From an uncultured Prevotellaceae bacterium (GTDB taxonomy: Bacteria > Bacteroidota > Bacteroidia > Bacteroidales > Bacteroidaceae), in contig CAMAFX010000012.1 of NCBI GenBank assembly GCA_945833925.1, positions 1 through 47,604 of the forward strand: 47,604 nt of DNA, written 5' to 3'. Of this stretch, positions 1-8,976 are shown in pieces. The notes under the pieces are model-generated. The model made no database searches. It was given only the letters and a program-made list of their open reading frames with translations, and was not told the origin of the DNA. Each line of letters opens with the position of its first letter. Position 1 is the first letter of the stretch. A program made the translations under genes and the position numbers.

Positions 1-2601
1 ATCATGAAGACCATGGGTTTCCCCGGCTACTTCCTCATCGTGCAGGACTTCATCAACTCCGCCCGTCAGGAACTGGGCGTGTGGGTCGGCCCCGGACGTG
101 GTTCGGCTGCCGGTTCGGTGGTGGCGTACTGTCTGGGCATCACCAAGTTGGACCCACTGAAGTATGACCTGCTGTTTGAGCGTTTCCTGAACCCCGACCG
201 CATCTCGCTGCCCGATATCGATACCGACTTCGACGACGACGGACGAGGCAAGGTGCTGAACTGGGTGATGGACAAGTACGGTCACGAGAACTGTGCCCAC
301 ATCATCACCTACGGTACCATGGCAGCCAAAAACTCCATAAAGGATGTTGCCCGCGTGGAGAAGGTGCCACTGCAGGTGGTCAACGCCTGGTGCAAGGCTA
401 TGCCCGACCGTCTGCCCGACGGTATGAAACCCAAGTTGGCAAACTACCTCAAGTGCACGCCCGAACTGCAGCAGGCTGAGGCATCATCAACACCCAACGA
501 GGCAAACACCATAAAATACGCGCTGATGCTGGAAGGCACCGTACGAGGCACCGGCATCCACGCCTGCGGATTCATCATCTGCCGCGATCCGATCAGCGAC
601 CACGTACCCGTCTCCACTGCCGACGACCCCGATTTCCCTGGCATCAAGACTGCCGTGACGCAATACGACGGACATGTCATCGAGTCGACCGGACTCATCA
701 AGATGGACTTCCTCGGACTGAAGACCCTCTCGGAGATGAAGGAGGCGTGTCGCGTCATCAAGGAGGCACACGGCGTGGACATCAACCTCGACGAACTTCC
801 CATCGACGACGAACTGACATACAAGTTATACCAGGAGGGACGCACCGTCGGCACCTTCCAGTTTGAGTCTGCCGGAATGCAGAAGTACCTGAAGGAACTG
901 CACCCCACCGTGTTCGAGGACCTGATAGCCATGAACGCACTCTACCGCCCCGGACCAATGGACTACATCCCTTCGTTCATCGCCCGCAAGAACGGTCGCG
1001 AGGAGATAAAGTACGACATACCCATCATGGAGAAGTACCTGAAGGACACCTACGGCATCACCGTATATCAGGAGCAGGTCATGCTGCTGAGCCGTCTGCT
1101 GGCAGACTTCACCCGTGGACAGTCGGATGCCCTGCGTAAGGCGATGGGTAAGAAGAAGAAGGACATCGTAGACCAGATGAAACCTATGTTCATCGACGGT
1201 GGAACGAAGAACGGCCACGACCCGAAGATTCTGGAGAAGATATGGAGCGACTGGGAGAAGTTTGCCAGTTATGCGTTCAACAAGTCGCACGCCGCCTGCT
1301 ACTCGTGGGTTGCCTATCAGACTGCATACCTCAAGGCACACTACCCCGCCGAGTTCATGGCCGCCCTGCTGACACGCCGCAACAGCGATATCAAGGAGGT
1401 CACCAAACTGCTTGACGAGTGCCACGCCATGAAGATAGAGGTGCTGGGCCCCGACGTCAACGAGTCGCACGCCGACTTTGGTGTGAACAAGAAGTCGCAG
1501 ATACGCTTCGGACTGAAAGCCATCAAGGGATTCGGCGAGGCCGCTGCCGAGGCGGTGGTGAAGGAACGCGAGGAGAACGGTCCGTACAAAAGCATCTTCG
1601 ACTTCGTGCAGCGCGTACCAATGTCGCTCATCAAGCGCAGCGGACTGGAATGTCTGGCACTGAGCGGTGCCTTCGACGCATTCTCCAGCCAGATAAGGAG
1701 GGAGCAGTTCTTCGCGCTGACCCCCAAGGGCGAGACTTTCATAGACACTCTGAACCGATACGGAATACAATATGCACAGGCGCAGCAGGAAGCCAAGTAC
1801 TCGCTCTTCGGAATGGATGCCGTGGAGGTCAACACCCCCAACATTCCGGATGCAGAGTCGTGGAACAACCTGGAGCGTCTCAACCGCGAGCGCGAACTGG
1901 TGGGCATCTATCTCTCGGCACATCCGCTCGATGACTACAAGGTGATACTCGAGAACATCTGCAACCTGCACATGGAGCAGATAAGCGACCTCAACGCATA
2001 CGCCAACCAGGAGGTCAGTCTGGGCGGCATCGTAACAAACGTGCGCAAGGGCATCAGCAAGAACGGCAAGCCATACGGCATACTCACCATCGAGGACTAT
2101 TCGGGCACCGGCGAGGTGGCTCTCTTCGGAGAGAACTTCAGCCAGTGGAACGGATATGCCGAGGTGGGCAACTCGCTCTACATCAACGGACGCGTGCAAC
2201 AGCGCTTCAGGGACAGCAACCAGTATGAACTGAGAATAGGCCAGATACGCCACCTTGCCACTGTCAAGGACAGCCTGATTGAGAGCATCACCATAACGCT
2301 CAAGATAGACAGCCTGGAACCTGCCATTGGCAACAGTACCGCTGCCGACACCGACGCCGACATCATCGAGGCTGTCGATGAGAATGTCGATACGGAGCAG
2401 GTGCGACCAGTCAACACCAACCTCGCCATGGACCTGGCATCGCTGATAGAACGGTCGAACGGCAACGTCACGCTCAACTTCAACTTCATCGATACCGACG
2501 GCTACTCGCACATCAACATGCGATGCCCCAAGAAGATAGCACTCGACCATGAGTTCGCCTCTTTCCTTAAGTCGGAGGGCATAGACTACAGGATAAATTA
2601 A
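1..2601 (+). CDS. dnaE: DNA polymerase III alpha subunit, 5'-truncated by the window edge
   Basis: Replicative polymerase catalytic subunit (C-family). The frame is open from base 1, so only the C-terminal 866 or so residues are present; the PHP domain and part of the palm lie outside the window. Seen: GRGSAAGS near residue 32, the palm signature PDIDTDFDDDGR near residue 70 whose Asp residues match the catalytic pair of E. coli DnaE, KMDFLGLKTL carrying the third catalytic Asp, NALYRPGPMDYIP of the fingers, a helix-hairpin-helix-like stretch (IKGFGEAAAEAV) and a C-terminal OB-fold (VSLGGIVTNVRKG onward). It ends with TAA at 2599-2601. The next gene in the same direction is trxA, 92 bp later, across a G/C-rich dispersed repeat. 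Identification is certain from motifs; the true start cannot be seen. Confidence 0.97.
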   Translation: MMKTMGFPGYFLIVQDFINSARQELGVWVGPGRGSAAGSVVAYCLGITKLDPLKYDLLFERFLNPDRISLPDIDTDFDDDGRGKVLNWVMDKYGHENCAHIITYGTMAAKNSIKDVARVEKVPLQVVNAWCKAMPDRLPDGMKPKLANYLKCTPELQQAEASSTPNEANTIKYALMLEGTVRGTGIHACGFIICRDPISDHVPVSTADDPDFPGIKTAVTQYDGHVIESTGLIKMDFLGLKTLSEMKEACRVIKEAHGVDINLDELPIDDELTYKLYQEGRTVGTFQFESAGMQKYLKELHPTVFEDLIAMNALYRPGPMDYIPSFIARKNGREEIKYDIPIMEKYLKDTYGITVYQEQVMLLSRLLADFTRGQSDALRKAMGKKKKDIVDQMKPMFIDGGTKNGHDPKILEKIWSDWEKFASYAFNKSHAACYSWVAYQTAYLKAHYPAEFMAALLTRRNSDIKEVTKLLDECHAMKIEVLGPDVNESHADFGVNKKSQIRFGLKAIKGFGEAAAEAVVKEREENGPYKSIFDFVQRVPMSLIKRSGLECLALSGAFDAFSSQIRREQFFALTPKGETFIDTLNRYGIQYAQAQQEAKYSLFGMDAVEVNTPNIPDAESWNNLERLNRERELVGIYLSAHPLDDYKVILENICNLHMEQISDLNAYANQEVSLGGIVTNVRKGISKNGKPYGILTIEDYSGTGEVALFGENFSQWNGYAEVGNSLYINGRVQQRFRDSNQYELRIGQIRHLATVKDSLIESITITLKIDSLEPAIGNSTAADTDADIIEAVDENVDTEQVRPVNTNLAMDLASLIERSNGNVTLNFNFIDTDGYSHINMRCPKKIALDHEFASFLKSEGIDYRIN

Positions 2602-2616
2602 GCAATAGCCCCCCTA

Positions 2617-2640
2617 ACCCCCGAGGGGGAATAAGAGCGA
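2617..2640 (+). repeat. Dispersed 24-bp G/C-rich repeat, copy 1
   Basis: A 24-nt block starting ACCCCCGAGGGGG and ending AATAAGAGCGA lies just after dnaE. The same 24 nt occur on the minus strand at 8953-8976, where they form the last codons and stop of aroA. The CCCCCGAGGGGG core is self-complementary and may act as a weak hairpin behind dnaE. Confidence 0.8.
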
Positions 2641-2693
2641 GGAATACATATTAAATAGAAACAGCAAATAATAACCTTTTAAAATACGAGATT

Positions 2694-3005
2694 ATGTTAG
2701 CAATTACAGACACCAACTACGAGGAACTGGCTGCCCAGGGCAAGCCAATGGTTATAGACTTTTGGGCAACATGGTGCGGACCATGCCGCAAGATAGCCCC
2801 TATCATCGAAGCTTTGGCTAACGACTATGCCGATCAGGCCATCATAGGCAAGGTAGACATAGAGGAGAACGAGGACCTTGCAGCCAAATTCGGCATACGC
2901 AACATCCCCACCGTGCTCTACATCAAGAACGGCGTGATTGTCGACAAGCAAGTAGGTGCTGCTCCACGTCCCACACTTGAAGAAAAACTGAAGGGAATTC
3001 TTTAA
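2694..3005 (+). CDS. trxA: Thioredoxin
   Basis: Small cytoplasmic dithiol-disulfide oxidoreductase of 103 residues, the usual length for thioredoxin. The active site WCGPC is at residues 27-31, followed by RKIAPI as in classical TrxA, and the cis-proline loop is seen as NIPTVLYIKNG. There is no signal peptide, so it is a cytoplasmic thioredoxin and not a TlpA/ResA-like periplasmic one. The gene lies 92 bp after dnaE and 14 bp before the next small gene in the same direction, so the latter two are probably co-transcribed. Confidence 0.95.
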   Translation: MLAITDTNYEELAAQGKPMVIDFWATWCGPCRKIAPIIEALANDYADQAIIGKVDIEENEDLAAKFGIRNIPTVLYIKNGVIVDKQVGAAPRPTLEEKLKGIL

Positions 3006-3019
3006 TAAAGGAGAGAACT

Positions 3020-3337
3020 ATGGATTTTGAAGACGAACTGCTACAGGATGCCGAGGACGATCGCCTGACCGTCGAGTTCATCCAGAACTACCTTCCACAG
3101 GACGTGAAGGAAAAGTTCACCGAGGAGGATCTGTACTACTTCATCGATGTCATTGGCGAGTACTACGTCAAACTTATCGACAAGGCACACGGCGACGAGA
3201 TTGACATAGACATCGACGAGGTGGCAAACTACATCGCCAAGCAAGCCAAGAAGGACCAGATGGGTGAGTTCTCGCCCGAGGACCTGCGCTGGGTAGTGGA
3301 CGGCGAACTGGAATACGGAGAGAGTCTGGAGGGCTAA
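3020..3337 (+). CDS. Small acidic conserved hypothetical protein
   Basis: A 105-residue soluble protein rich in Asp and Glu, with no signal peptide or membrane segment. Features seen: an N-terminal acidic helix (DFEDELLQDAEDD), a conserved-looking stretch around FIQNYLPQDVKEKF, an acidic DEIDIDIDEV segment and a Trp-containing C-terminal helix (EDLRWVVDGELEY). I know similar small proteins near trxA/dnaE in Bacteroidales but no function. It starts 14 bp after trxA and ends 6 bp before the convergent tsaE stop. A real gene by position and tidy spacing; function unknown. Confidence 0.75.
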   Translation: MDFEDELLQDAEDDRLTVEFIQNYLPQDVKEKFTEEDLYYFIDVIGEYYVKLIDKAHGDEIDIDIDEVANYIAKQAKKDQMGEFSPEDLRWVVDGELEYGESLEG

Positions 3338-3343
3338 AAAGCC

Positions 3344-3751
3344 TTACCACGACACACGGCGCTTACCATCGGGGGTTTCCTCGATGGTAACTTTTACTGT
3401 CTCCTCGGGAAGGATTTCCTCCACCAGTTCGGGCCATTCTATGAAGCAGAGATTGCCACTGTAGAAGTAGTCGTCGACACCGATGTCGTATGCTTCGCTG
3501 ATTCGCTTTATGCGATAGAAGTCAAAATGATAGATGGGATCGCCATTGCCTGCTTCGTACTCGTTGACAATGGCAAACGTGGGACTGTTGATGACGTCCT
3601 GCACACCAAGTGCCTCGCACAGTGCCTTGGTGAAGGTTGTCTTGCCGGCACCCATCTTGCCGTAGAAGGCAAACACGGTGTTCCCGCCCATATTATCGAT
3701 AAACGTACGGGCGTTCTCTTCTATATTTTCCAATCCGAATATTAGTTCCAT
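3344..3751 (-). CDS. tsaE: tRNA threonylcarbamoyladenosine biosynthesis ATPase TsaE
   Basis: ATPase partner of TsaB and TsaD in making the t6A37 modification of ANN-decoding tRNAs. At 135 residues it has the family length. The Walker A loop GKMGAGKTT is at residues 31-39. The family signature [12 protein letters not shown] follows, then the YHFDFYRI and [13 protein letters not shown] motifs typical of TsaE. It lies 47 bp downstream of porX on the same strand, an arrangement I know from many Bacteroidetes, and could be the last gene of that transcription unit. It converges on the small acidic gene. Confidence 0.95.
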   Translation of the reverse strand: MELIFGLENIEENARTFIDNMGGNTVFAFYGKMGAGKTTFTKALCEALGVQDVINSPTFAIVNEYEAGNGDPIYHFDFYRIKRISEAYDIGVDDYFYSGNLCFIEWPELVEEILPEETVKVTIEETPDGKRRVSW

Positions 3752-3798
3752 CTTACCTTATATTATTTTATGGGGGTTAACAGGAGTTACTGGGAGTT

Positions 3799-5346
3799 CT
3801 ATCTCTTCTTGCCCTGCATACTGATGAGCGGTATGAGCATCTCCTCCATCGATATGCCTCCGTGCTGGAAGGTGTCCTTGTAGTAACTGACGTAGTAGTT
3901 GTAGTTGTTGGGATAGGCGAAGAAGTCGGCCCCTGTTGCAAAGACGTATGCCGTGCTGAGGTTGGGCGTAGGCAACTGAGCCTTCATGGGGTCTTTTATC
4001 TCGAACACCTCCTTGGGATTGTAAGCCAGGTTCTTGCCTAACTTGTAGCGCAGGTTGGTATTGGTGTTCTTGTCGCCCACCACCTTGATGGGGTTGCTCG
4101 AACGTATAGAACCGTGGTCGGTGGTGAGGATGACACGATAGTCGCTCGACGAGAGCGCCTTGAAAAGGTCTTTCACTGCCGAGTGGCGGAACCAACTCTG
4201 CGTTATGCTGCGGTAGGCAGCCTCGTTGTTGGCAAGTTCCCTGACCATACGGCTCTCCGTACGGGCATGGCTGAGCATGTCAATGAAGTTTAGCACAACG
4301 ACATTGAGGTCGTAGCGCTGCAGGTTGGGCAGTTCGTGCACCAGTTTCTCTGCCGCCGTGCTGTCGTTGACCTTGTGATACGAGAAGGTGTTCTTACGTC
4401 GGTAGCGGTCGAACTGAGTCTTGATGAGGGGTGCCTCGTTGAGATTCTTGCCCTCCTCCGAATCCTCGTCGACCCACAGGTCGGGAAACATCTTGGCTAT
4501 GAGGTTTGGCATCAGACCGCTGAATATGGCATTGCGGGCATACTGGGTGGCTGTGGGCAGGATGCTGCAATAGAGGTTCTCGTCGAACACAAACTGGTCT
4601 GCCAGTTCGTCGCGCAGCACGCACCACTGGTCGTACCTGAAGTTGTCGATGACGATGAGAAACACCTTCTCGCCACTGTTGAGCGACGGGAAGACGGTCT
4701 TCTTGAAGATGTCGGGGCTCATCGTCGGTCTGCCCTCCACATTCTCTATCCATCCGAGGTAGTTCTTCTTGACGAACTTGCCGAACTGGCTGTTTGCCTC
4801 CTGCTTCTGCATGGCAAGCATCTCCTTCATCGACGAGTCCGTCTCGCTCAGTTGCAGTTCCCACGACACGAGTTTCTTGTACACCTCTATCCAGTCCTCC
4901 ATGCTTCGGGCATCGTCTATCAACATTCCCAGTTTGCCGAAGTCCTGCTGATAGGCATTCTGCGCCACCTCGGTGACTATCTCACGCTGGTGTATGTTCT
5001 TCTTCAGGGTAGAGAGTATCTGTATGGGGTTGACGGGCTTGATGAGGTAGTCGGCTATCTGCTGACCGATTGCCTGCTCCATGATGTTCTCCTCCTCGCT
5101 CTTGGTAACCATGACAACAGGCGTTGATGGCAGTATGCCCTTGATGCGCTGCAGGGTTTCCAGTCCGCTCAGTCCGGGCATGTTCTCGTCGAGCAGGATG
5201 AGGTCGAAGGGCTGATTCTCGCACATCTCCAGCGCGTCGTATCCGTTGCTGGCAGTCAGCACCTCGTATCCCTTCTTCTCGAGGAACAGTATGTGTGCCT
5301 TCAGAAGTTCTATCTCGTCGTCTATCCAAAGAAGTTTGTAATCCAT
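3799..5346 (-). CDS. porX: PorX-type response regulator with PglZ domain (T9SS regulator)
   Basis: Regulator of the type IX secretion system: an N-terminal receiver domain and a C-terminal alkaline-phosphatase-superfamily PglZ domain. The start is placed at ATG 5346 (MDYKLLWIDDE), giving 515 residues; an upstream extension with a Ser/Thr-rich lead would overlap sprE and lacks family resemblance. Seen: acidic pair DDE at 9-11, phosphoacceptor Asp53 in LLDENMPGLSG, switch Thr81, Lys103 in LIKP; then the PglZ part with DNFRYDQW, NFIDMLSHARTE and TTDHGSIR, which carry probable metal and substrate residues. It has no DNA-binding domain. It lies 25 bp after sprE/porW. In Porphyromonas and Flavobacterium, PorX works with the PorY kinase; no kinase is seen here. 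Confidence 0.93.
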   Translation of the reverse strand: MDYKLLWIDDEIELLKAHILFLEKKGYEVLTASNGYDALEMCENQPFDLILLDENMPGLSGLETLQRIKGILPSTPVVMVTKSEEENIMEQAIGQQIADYLIKPVNPIQILSTLKKNIHQREIVTEVAQNAYQQDFGKLGMLIDDARSMEDWIEVYKKLVSWELQLSETDSSMKEMLAMQKQEANSQFGKFVKKNYLGWIENVEGRPTMSPDIFKKTVFPSLNSGEKVFLIVIDNFRYDQWCVLRDELADQFVFDENLYCSILPTATQYARNAIFSGLMPNLIAKMFPDLWVDEDSEEGKNLNEAPLIKTQFDRYRRKNTFSYHKVNDSTAAEKLVHELPNLQRYDLNVVVLNFIDMLSHARTESRMVRELANNEAAYRSITQSWFRHSAVKDLFKALSSSDYRVILTTDHGSIRSSNPIKVVGDKNTNTNLRYKLGKNLAYNPKEVFEIKDPMKAQLPTPNLSTAYVFATGADFFAYPNNYNYYVSYYKDTFQHGGISMEEMLIPLISMQGKKR

Positions 5347-5371
5347 AGCGCTTTGCGTTATTGTTGTTGTG

Positions 5372-8350
5372 TTAGAAACCGAACGGGAAGTCGTCGTCTC
5401 CGACATCCTCTATCAGTTCCTCCTCGCTTGTCTCCACCGTCTCAACGTCGTCGGGGTCGATGAACGGGATGTCTGTCTGCTCGTCGATGCGCACGTCGTC
5501 GGGTATGTTGAGCGGAGCCAGTTTCTCGTCGAAGAAGACTCCGTAGTCGTCGAAGCTGTACTGCTTGCCCAGCATCTCGAGGTTCTTGTCGCTGATGAGC
5601 AGGCTCTTGATGCCTTCCAGTATGGTGTTCATGTGCCTGTCGGAGTAGAGCTGCTGTGCGTAGGCGTGTACCTCGTCGTAACTGAGGAATCCCTTGATGC
5701 ACATCATTGAAATGCCGTCGAGGTCCATCAGTTCAATCTCGAAGTTGCGCACCATGAAACTGGTGAAGTTGTAGCGCGCCATCTCGAAGAGCAGTTGGTC
5801 TTCGTCGAGGCTGTTGGTGGGATATGCCAGCACGAAGTTGAAGTTGCTGTAGCGGTCCACCGAGAGTGTGTCGACTGCCGTCGAGTCGGCACCGATGCCA
5901 ACGGTGCGGCGTCCCCATATTCCGGAAGCGTTGTACTTGTCGCTCGACAGCAGTCGTCCGTCCTGCAGTCCCTTGACGATATACTGCGCCATCTCTGTTA
6001 TTTCCTCCTGGGGATACTTCTCTATGAGTTCCTTCAGTTCGGCGAGGAACTCGGTCTTGTGACCGGTGTAGAGTTGTGTCATGGCGTGTACGAAGCACAG
6101 TTTTGCACGGTTCTTGCCCTCGGGGAAGTTGTCGGTGCTGAACTGATAGTTGGTCTCCACCTCCTCGTACTTGTCCTCCATATATGCATTGTAGGTTGAC
6201 ATGTACACCGAGTCCTCTATGTGCCTGCCTTCGCGTGCTATCATCTTGTAGTTCGGATTGGCAAGCAGGATGGACATCTTGGCTTCGGGATACTCCTCGA
6301 TGAGTTTCTTGCGATAGTTCTCAGCCTCTTCCTCGTTGCCCATGCGTCCCATCAGCAGGAACATATGGTAGTAGATGTCCTCCTTCTTCTCGAAATCGGG
6401 GAAGTCGGTCAGCAGTCGTGTTATGGTCTTCAGCGCCAGGGGGAAGTTCTCCAGTTTCTCTGCCTCGAGGATGCCGGCACTGTAGAGTCCCTCGCTGAGC
6501 GTAGCGTTCGACACTGCCAACTGCTCGTCGGTGAATGGTATCTGCTTCAGGTAATACTCGCGGTGATGGGGATCGTTGGCAAGCGAGTCCTTCAGTGCCT
6601 GTTCCTCGTCGCCGATCTCCGTTCCACCCTCGCCCATGCCAAGACTGTCGCCAGCCTCCTCGTCGTAGTTGTATTCCTCGAAGTCGGAACCTGTGGTGGC
6701 TGCCTTGTCGCTGCGTCGCCAGTTGTCCTCGTTGGCACGCTGTCCCCACTGACGCTGGAACGTCTGCTTGCCTGTCATCACGCTCTGCGGGTTATAGAAA
6801 TACCAGTTGCCGCGCTTGTTGCCGCCGGGCATGGTCGTTGCGCTGTTCTTCGAGGCTCCCTGGCTGGCGGTGGATGCTCCGCCTCTCGACGCTCCTGCCG
6901 AACCTTCGGCCTGCGCCTCCTTCTTCGCCTGTTCCTTCTCCTTCTTCTTCAGTTCCTCTATGACACGGTCTATGGCTGCCAGGCAGTCCTTCTCGGGCAA
7001 CTTGGCAAGTGCCTGCAAACTGTCCTGAAGTTTGATGTCGCCAAGGGGCGGTGCCAGTTCGTCAAGAATCTTGCTGCGGCGCTCCGTCTCCTTGTATTCC
7101 TCGTATTCCTTGTCGAGCATCCCGACACACTGCTGGTATGCCTTCTGCGCCTCGATGTACTGCTCGCGCTCCCAGTACAACTGTCCCATGCGAAGCAGCA
7201 GCATCGCCTTCGACGGACCGTTGTTGGTGCTCTCCTCCACACCCTTCTCCCACGACCACAGGCATCGCACCGTGTCCTGGTTGTTCAGGTAGATGTTGCC
7301 GATGGCAAAGTAGACGCGGTCAAGGTAGTCCTTGTTCCTTTCGCTCTTCGCCATTCGCTGCAGTTTCTTTATCATCTGGCGGAACTTGCTCTTGGGCATC
7401 ACCTCGGCCTGCATGGTGCGGGCGTTGAACTCCATCTCGTAGGGTGGATTGCTCTTCACCACCTTGCCCAGATACTTGTAAGCCATCTTGCTGTCGCCAA
7501 TCTCGTTGTAGAGTTGGCCGACGAGGTACTTCAGGCGGGTGCGCTGCAACTTGCCTCGCGTGGTCTTTATGCTCTTCTCCAGCAGGGGGATTGCCTCCTT
7601 GTATCTGCCTGTCTGAATGAGAAAGGCAGCCTGAGAGTTGTCGCGCTCGCGGGCTCCCTCTATGCTGACGCTGTCCTTGCGCATCTTCGTCAGCACGTCC
7701 TCGGCGTCGTAGGGCCACTCCAGCGCCACATAGCACCGGGCAAGCCATGCCTTTGCCACACTGTACACCTCGGGCTGGGTGGAATACATGCGTATGATAT
7801 AGTTGAACGTGCTGGCTGCCTCTATGAAATTGCCCTGGTTGAACTGGCACTTGCCGAGCATCAGCCACGAGTGGCGCAGGTAGGGGTTGAACTCCTTGCG
7901 GTTTCTGAACTCCTTGTCCTTGGGGGTCATCTTGTGACCGGCACTGAACGTGGGCTTCTTCTTTATGCTGTGAACCTTGATGGCTTTCTCGCACTTCTCG
8001 ATTGCCTTCTCATAGTCGCCCTTGCCTACCGTTGCCGTGGCCTTGTTGGTACTGATGTACATGGGCAGCAGGCGAGTATAGTCGTCCTTGTGACCTGTCT
8101 GCTGTGCCTCCATGCCCGATTCGTATGCAACCTCGGCATTGTACATGGTATTGAAATGTGCCGTAAAGGAATGCCATGCACGTGTACTGGCAGTGTTCTT
8201 CTTTGTGGAACAAGACACCATCAGCATGCTGGTTGACGCAAGCGCCACGAGCAGAAACACCACTCCCGACAAGCCTCTGGCATACGACGACACAACCTTG
8301 CACATCCGTACAAGATTACCCAACTTTCTGTATGCTTTCAGCCTGCCCAT
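5372..8350 (-). CDS. sprE: SprE/PorW-type TPR lipoprotein of the type IX secretion system
   Basis: A 992-residue lipoprotein with repeated TPR-like helical pairs, matching SprE of Flavobacterium and PorW of Porphyromonas, which are needed for T9SS secretion. An N-terminal hydrophobic segment ends in a lipobox (LMVSC, Cys47 from the first ATG; an alternative start at Met16 is nearer to a usual signal length). The family signature follows the Cys: CSTKKNT...RAWHSFTAHFNTMYNA. TPR-like repeats occupy about residues 90-460. A low-complexity Lys/Ala/Ser linker lies near 470-520, then a second helical half; the C-terminus is very acidic (DVGDDDFPFGF). It sits directly upstream of porX on the same strand, 25 bp apart. 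A 671-codon antisense frame inside it is a composition shadow. Confidence 0.9.
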   Translation of the reverse strand: MGRLKAYRKLGNLVRMCKVVSSYARGLSGVVFLLVALASTSMLMVSCSTKKNTASTRAWHSFTAHFNTMYNAEVAYESGMEAQQTGHKDDYTRLLPMYISTNKATATVGKGDYEKAIEKCEKAIKVHSIKKKPTFSAGHKMTPKDKEFRNRKEFNPYLRHSWLMLGKCQFNQGNFIEAASTFNYIIRMYSTQPEVYSVAKAWLARCYVALEWPYDAEDVLTKMRKDSVSIEGARERDNSQAAFLIQTGRYKEAIPLLEKSIKTTRGKLQRTRLKYLVGQLYNEIGDSKMAYKYLGKVVKSNPPYEMEFNARTMQAEVMPKSKFRQMIKKLQRMAKSERNKDYLDRVYFAIGNIYLNNQDTVRCLWSWEKGVEESTNNGPSKAMLLLRMGQLYWEREQYIEAQKAYQQCVGMLDKEYEEYKETERRSKILDELAPPLGDIKLQDSLQALAKLPEKDCLAAIDRVIEELKKKEKEQAKKEAQAEGSAGASRGGASTASQGASKNSATTMPGGNKRGNWYFYNPQSVMTGKQTFQRQWGQRANEDNWRRSDKAATTGSDFEEYNYDEEAGDSLGMGEGGTEIGDEEQALKDSLANDPHHREYYLKQIPFTDEQLAVSNATLSEGLYSAGILEAEKLENFPLALKTITRLLTDFPDFEKKEDIYYHMFLLMGRMGNEEEAENYRKKLIEEYPEAKMSILLANPNYKMIAREGRHIEDSVYMSTYNAYMEDKYEEVETNYQFSTDNFPEGKNRAKLCFVHAMTQLYTGHKTEFLAELKELIEKYPQEEITEMAQYIVKGLQDGRLLSSDKYNASGIWGRRTVGIGADSTAVDTLSVDRYSNFNFVLAYPTNSLDEDQLLFEMARYNFTSFMVRNFEIELMDLDGISMMCIKGFLSYDEVHAYAQQLYSDRHMNTILEGIKSLLISDKNLEMLGKQYSFDDYGVFFDEKLAPLNIPDDVRIDEQTDIPFIDPDDVETVETSEEELIEDVGDDDFPFGF

Positions 8351-8444
8351 CTGTCGTTACTGTCATTATTTGTCGTTGCGCGTCCGTCTGTCTATAAAGC
8401 GCTGTTGCGTTGCGCACACATATATAACGCGCGCAACGTCATTT

Positions 8445-8867
8445 TTATTGTCTTCTTTCTCCAACAATGAGAAAAACTTCGTCCTTCACCTCGTCGGGTA
8501 GTGTTATGTAGCGCAATTGCAGACTGCGCACCCAACCTGCCACCTCGTCGTCGCGCATCGTATAGAGTATCTCGCGAAACTCCTCGCACTCGTCGCCCGT
8601 ATACTCGTCGCCCTCTCTGCCTCTGAACCTGTCGAGTTCCTCGTCGTTGTAGTACTCCACATCCTTGCTCACGGCTGCCAGCAGGCTGTCCTTCTCGCAC
8701 ACCTCATGCTGTCCGCAGCACTCCGTGTCCACCTGCTTCACTTCTGGAATCTCGGTTATCTCGCCACTCTCCAGTTGCTTCTCCAGTTTTCGCTTGTGAA
8801 GCCATCCTGCCAAGGCGGCTATGCATCCGACCGCCAGCAGTGCAACAATTATAATAATATAAAACAT
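8445..8867 (-). CDS. Small single-pass membrane protein, hypothetical
   Basis: A 140-residue protein with one N-terminal transmembrane segment (about residues 2-22, FYIIIIVALLAVGCIAALAGW) followed by a basic stop (HKRKLEKQ) and an acidic soluble part. A Cys/His cluster (ECCGQHEVCEKD, about residues 49-60) resembles a metal or redox site, but I cannot assign it. The C-terminal half (YNDEELDRFRGREGDEYT, then VRSLQLRYITLPDEVKDEV) looks conserved. It lies between aroA and sprE, same strand, with 91-bp and 94-bp gaps, so it may belong to the same transcription unit. No function assigned. Confidence 0.7.
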   Translation of the reverse strand: MFYIIIIVALLAVGCIAALAGWLHKRKLEKQLESGEITEIPEVKQVDTECCGQHEVCEKDSLLAAVSKDVEYYNDEELDRFRGREGDEYTGDECEEFREILYTMRDDEVAGWVRSLQLRYITLPDEVKDEVFLIVGERRQ

Positions 8868-8952
8868 GGACTTTATTGTGTTTCAATCATCTATTCGCTC
8901 TTCTCAACCCCTATTAACTCTCTCTCAACACTTTCGCTCCCTCTCGCCTCTT

Positions 8953-8976
8953 TCGCTCTTATTCCCCCTCGGGGGT
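8953..8976 (-). repeat. Dispersed 24-bp G/C-rich repeat, copy 2 (inside aroA end)
   Basis: Exact 24-nt match, on the minus strand, to the repeat at 2617-2640 behind dnaE. Here it supplies the last aroA codons (TPEGE) and the TAA stop. Confidence 0.8.

Noticed and set aside
826..2550. 574-codon open frame antisense to dnaE
   Set aside because: dnaE motifs fix the coding strand; the antisense product has no recognisable domain and follows from GC-biased codon use.
2607..2632. Terminator behind dnaE
   Set aside because: The CCCCC/GGGGG hairpin lacks a T-run and matches a dispersed repeat, so termination is not supported.
6221..8236. 671-codon open frame antisense to sprE/porW
   Set aside because: A shadow of the sprE frame: Leu/Val/His-rich with no motifs, while the sense protein has a lipobox and TPR repeats.
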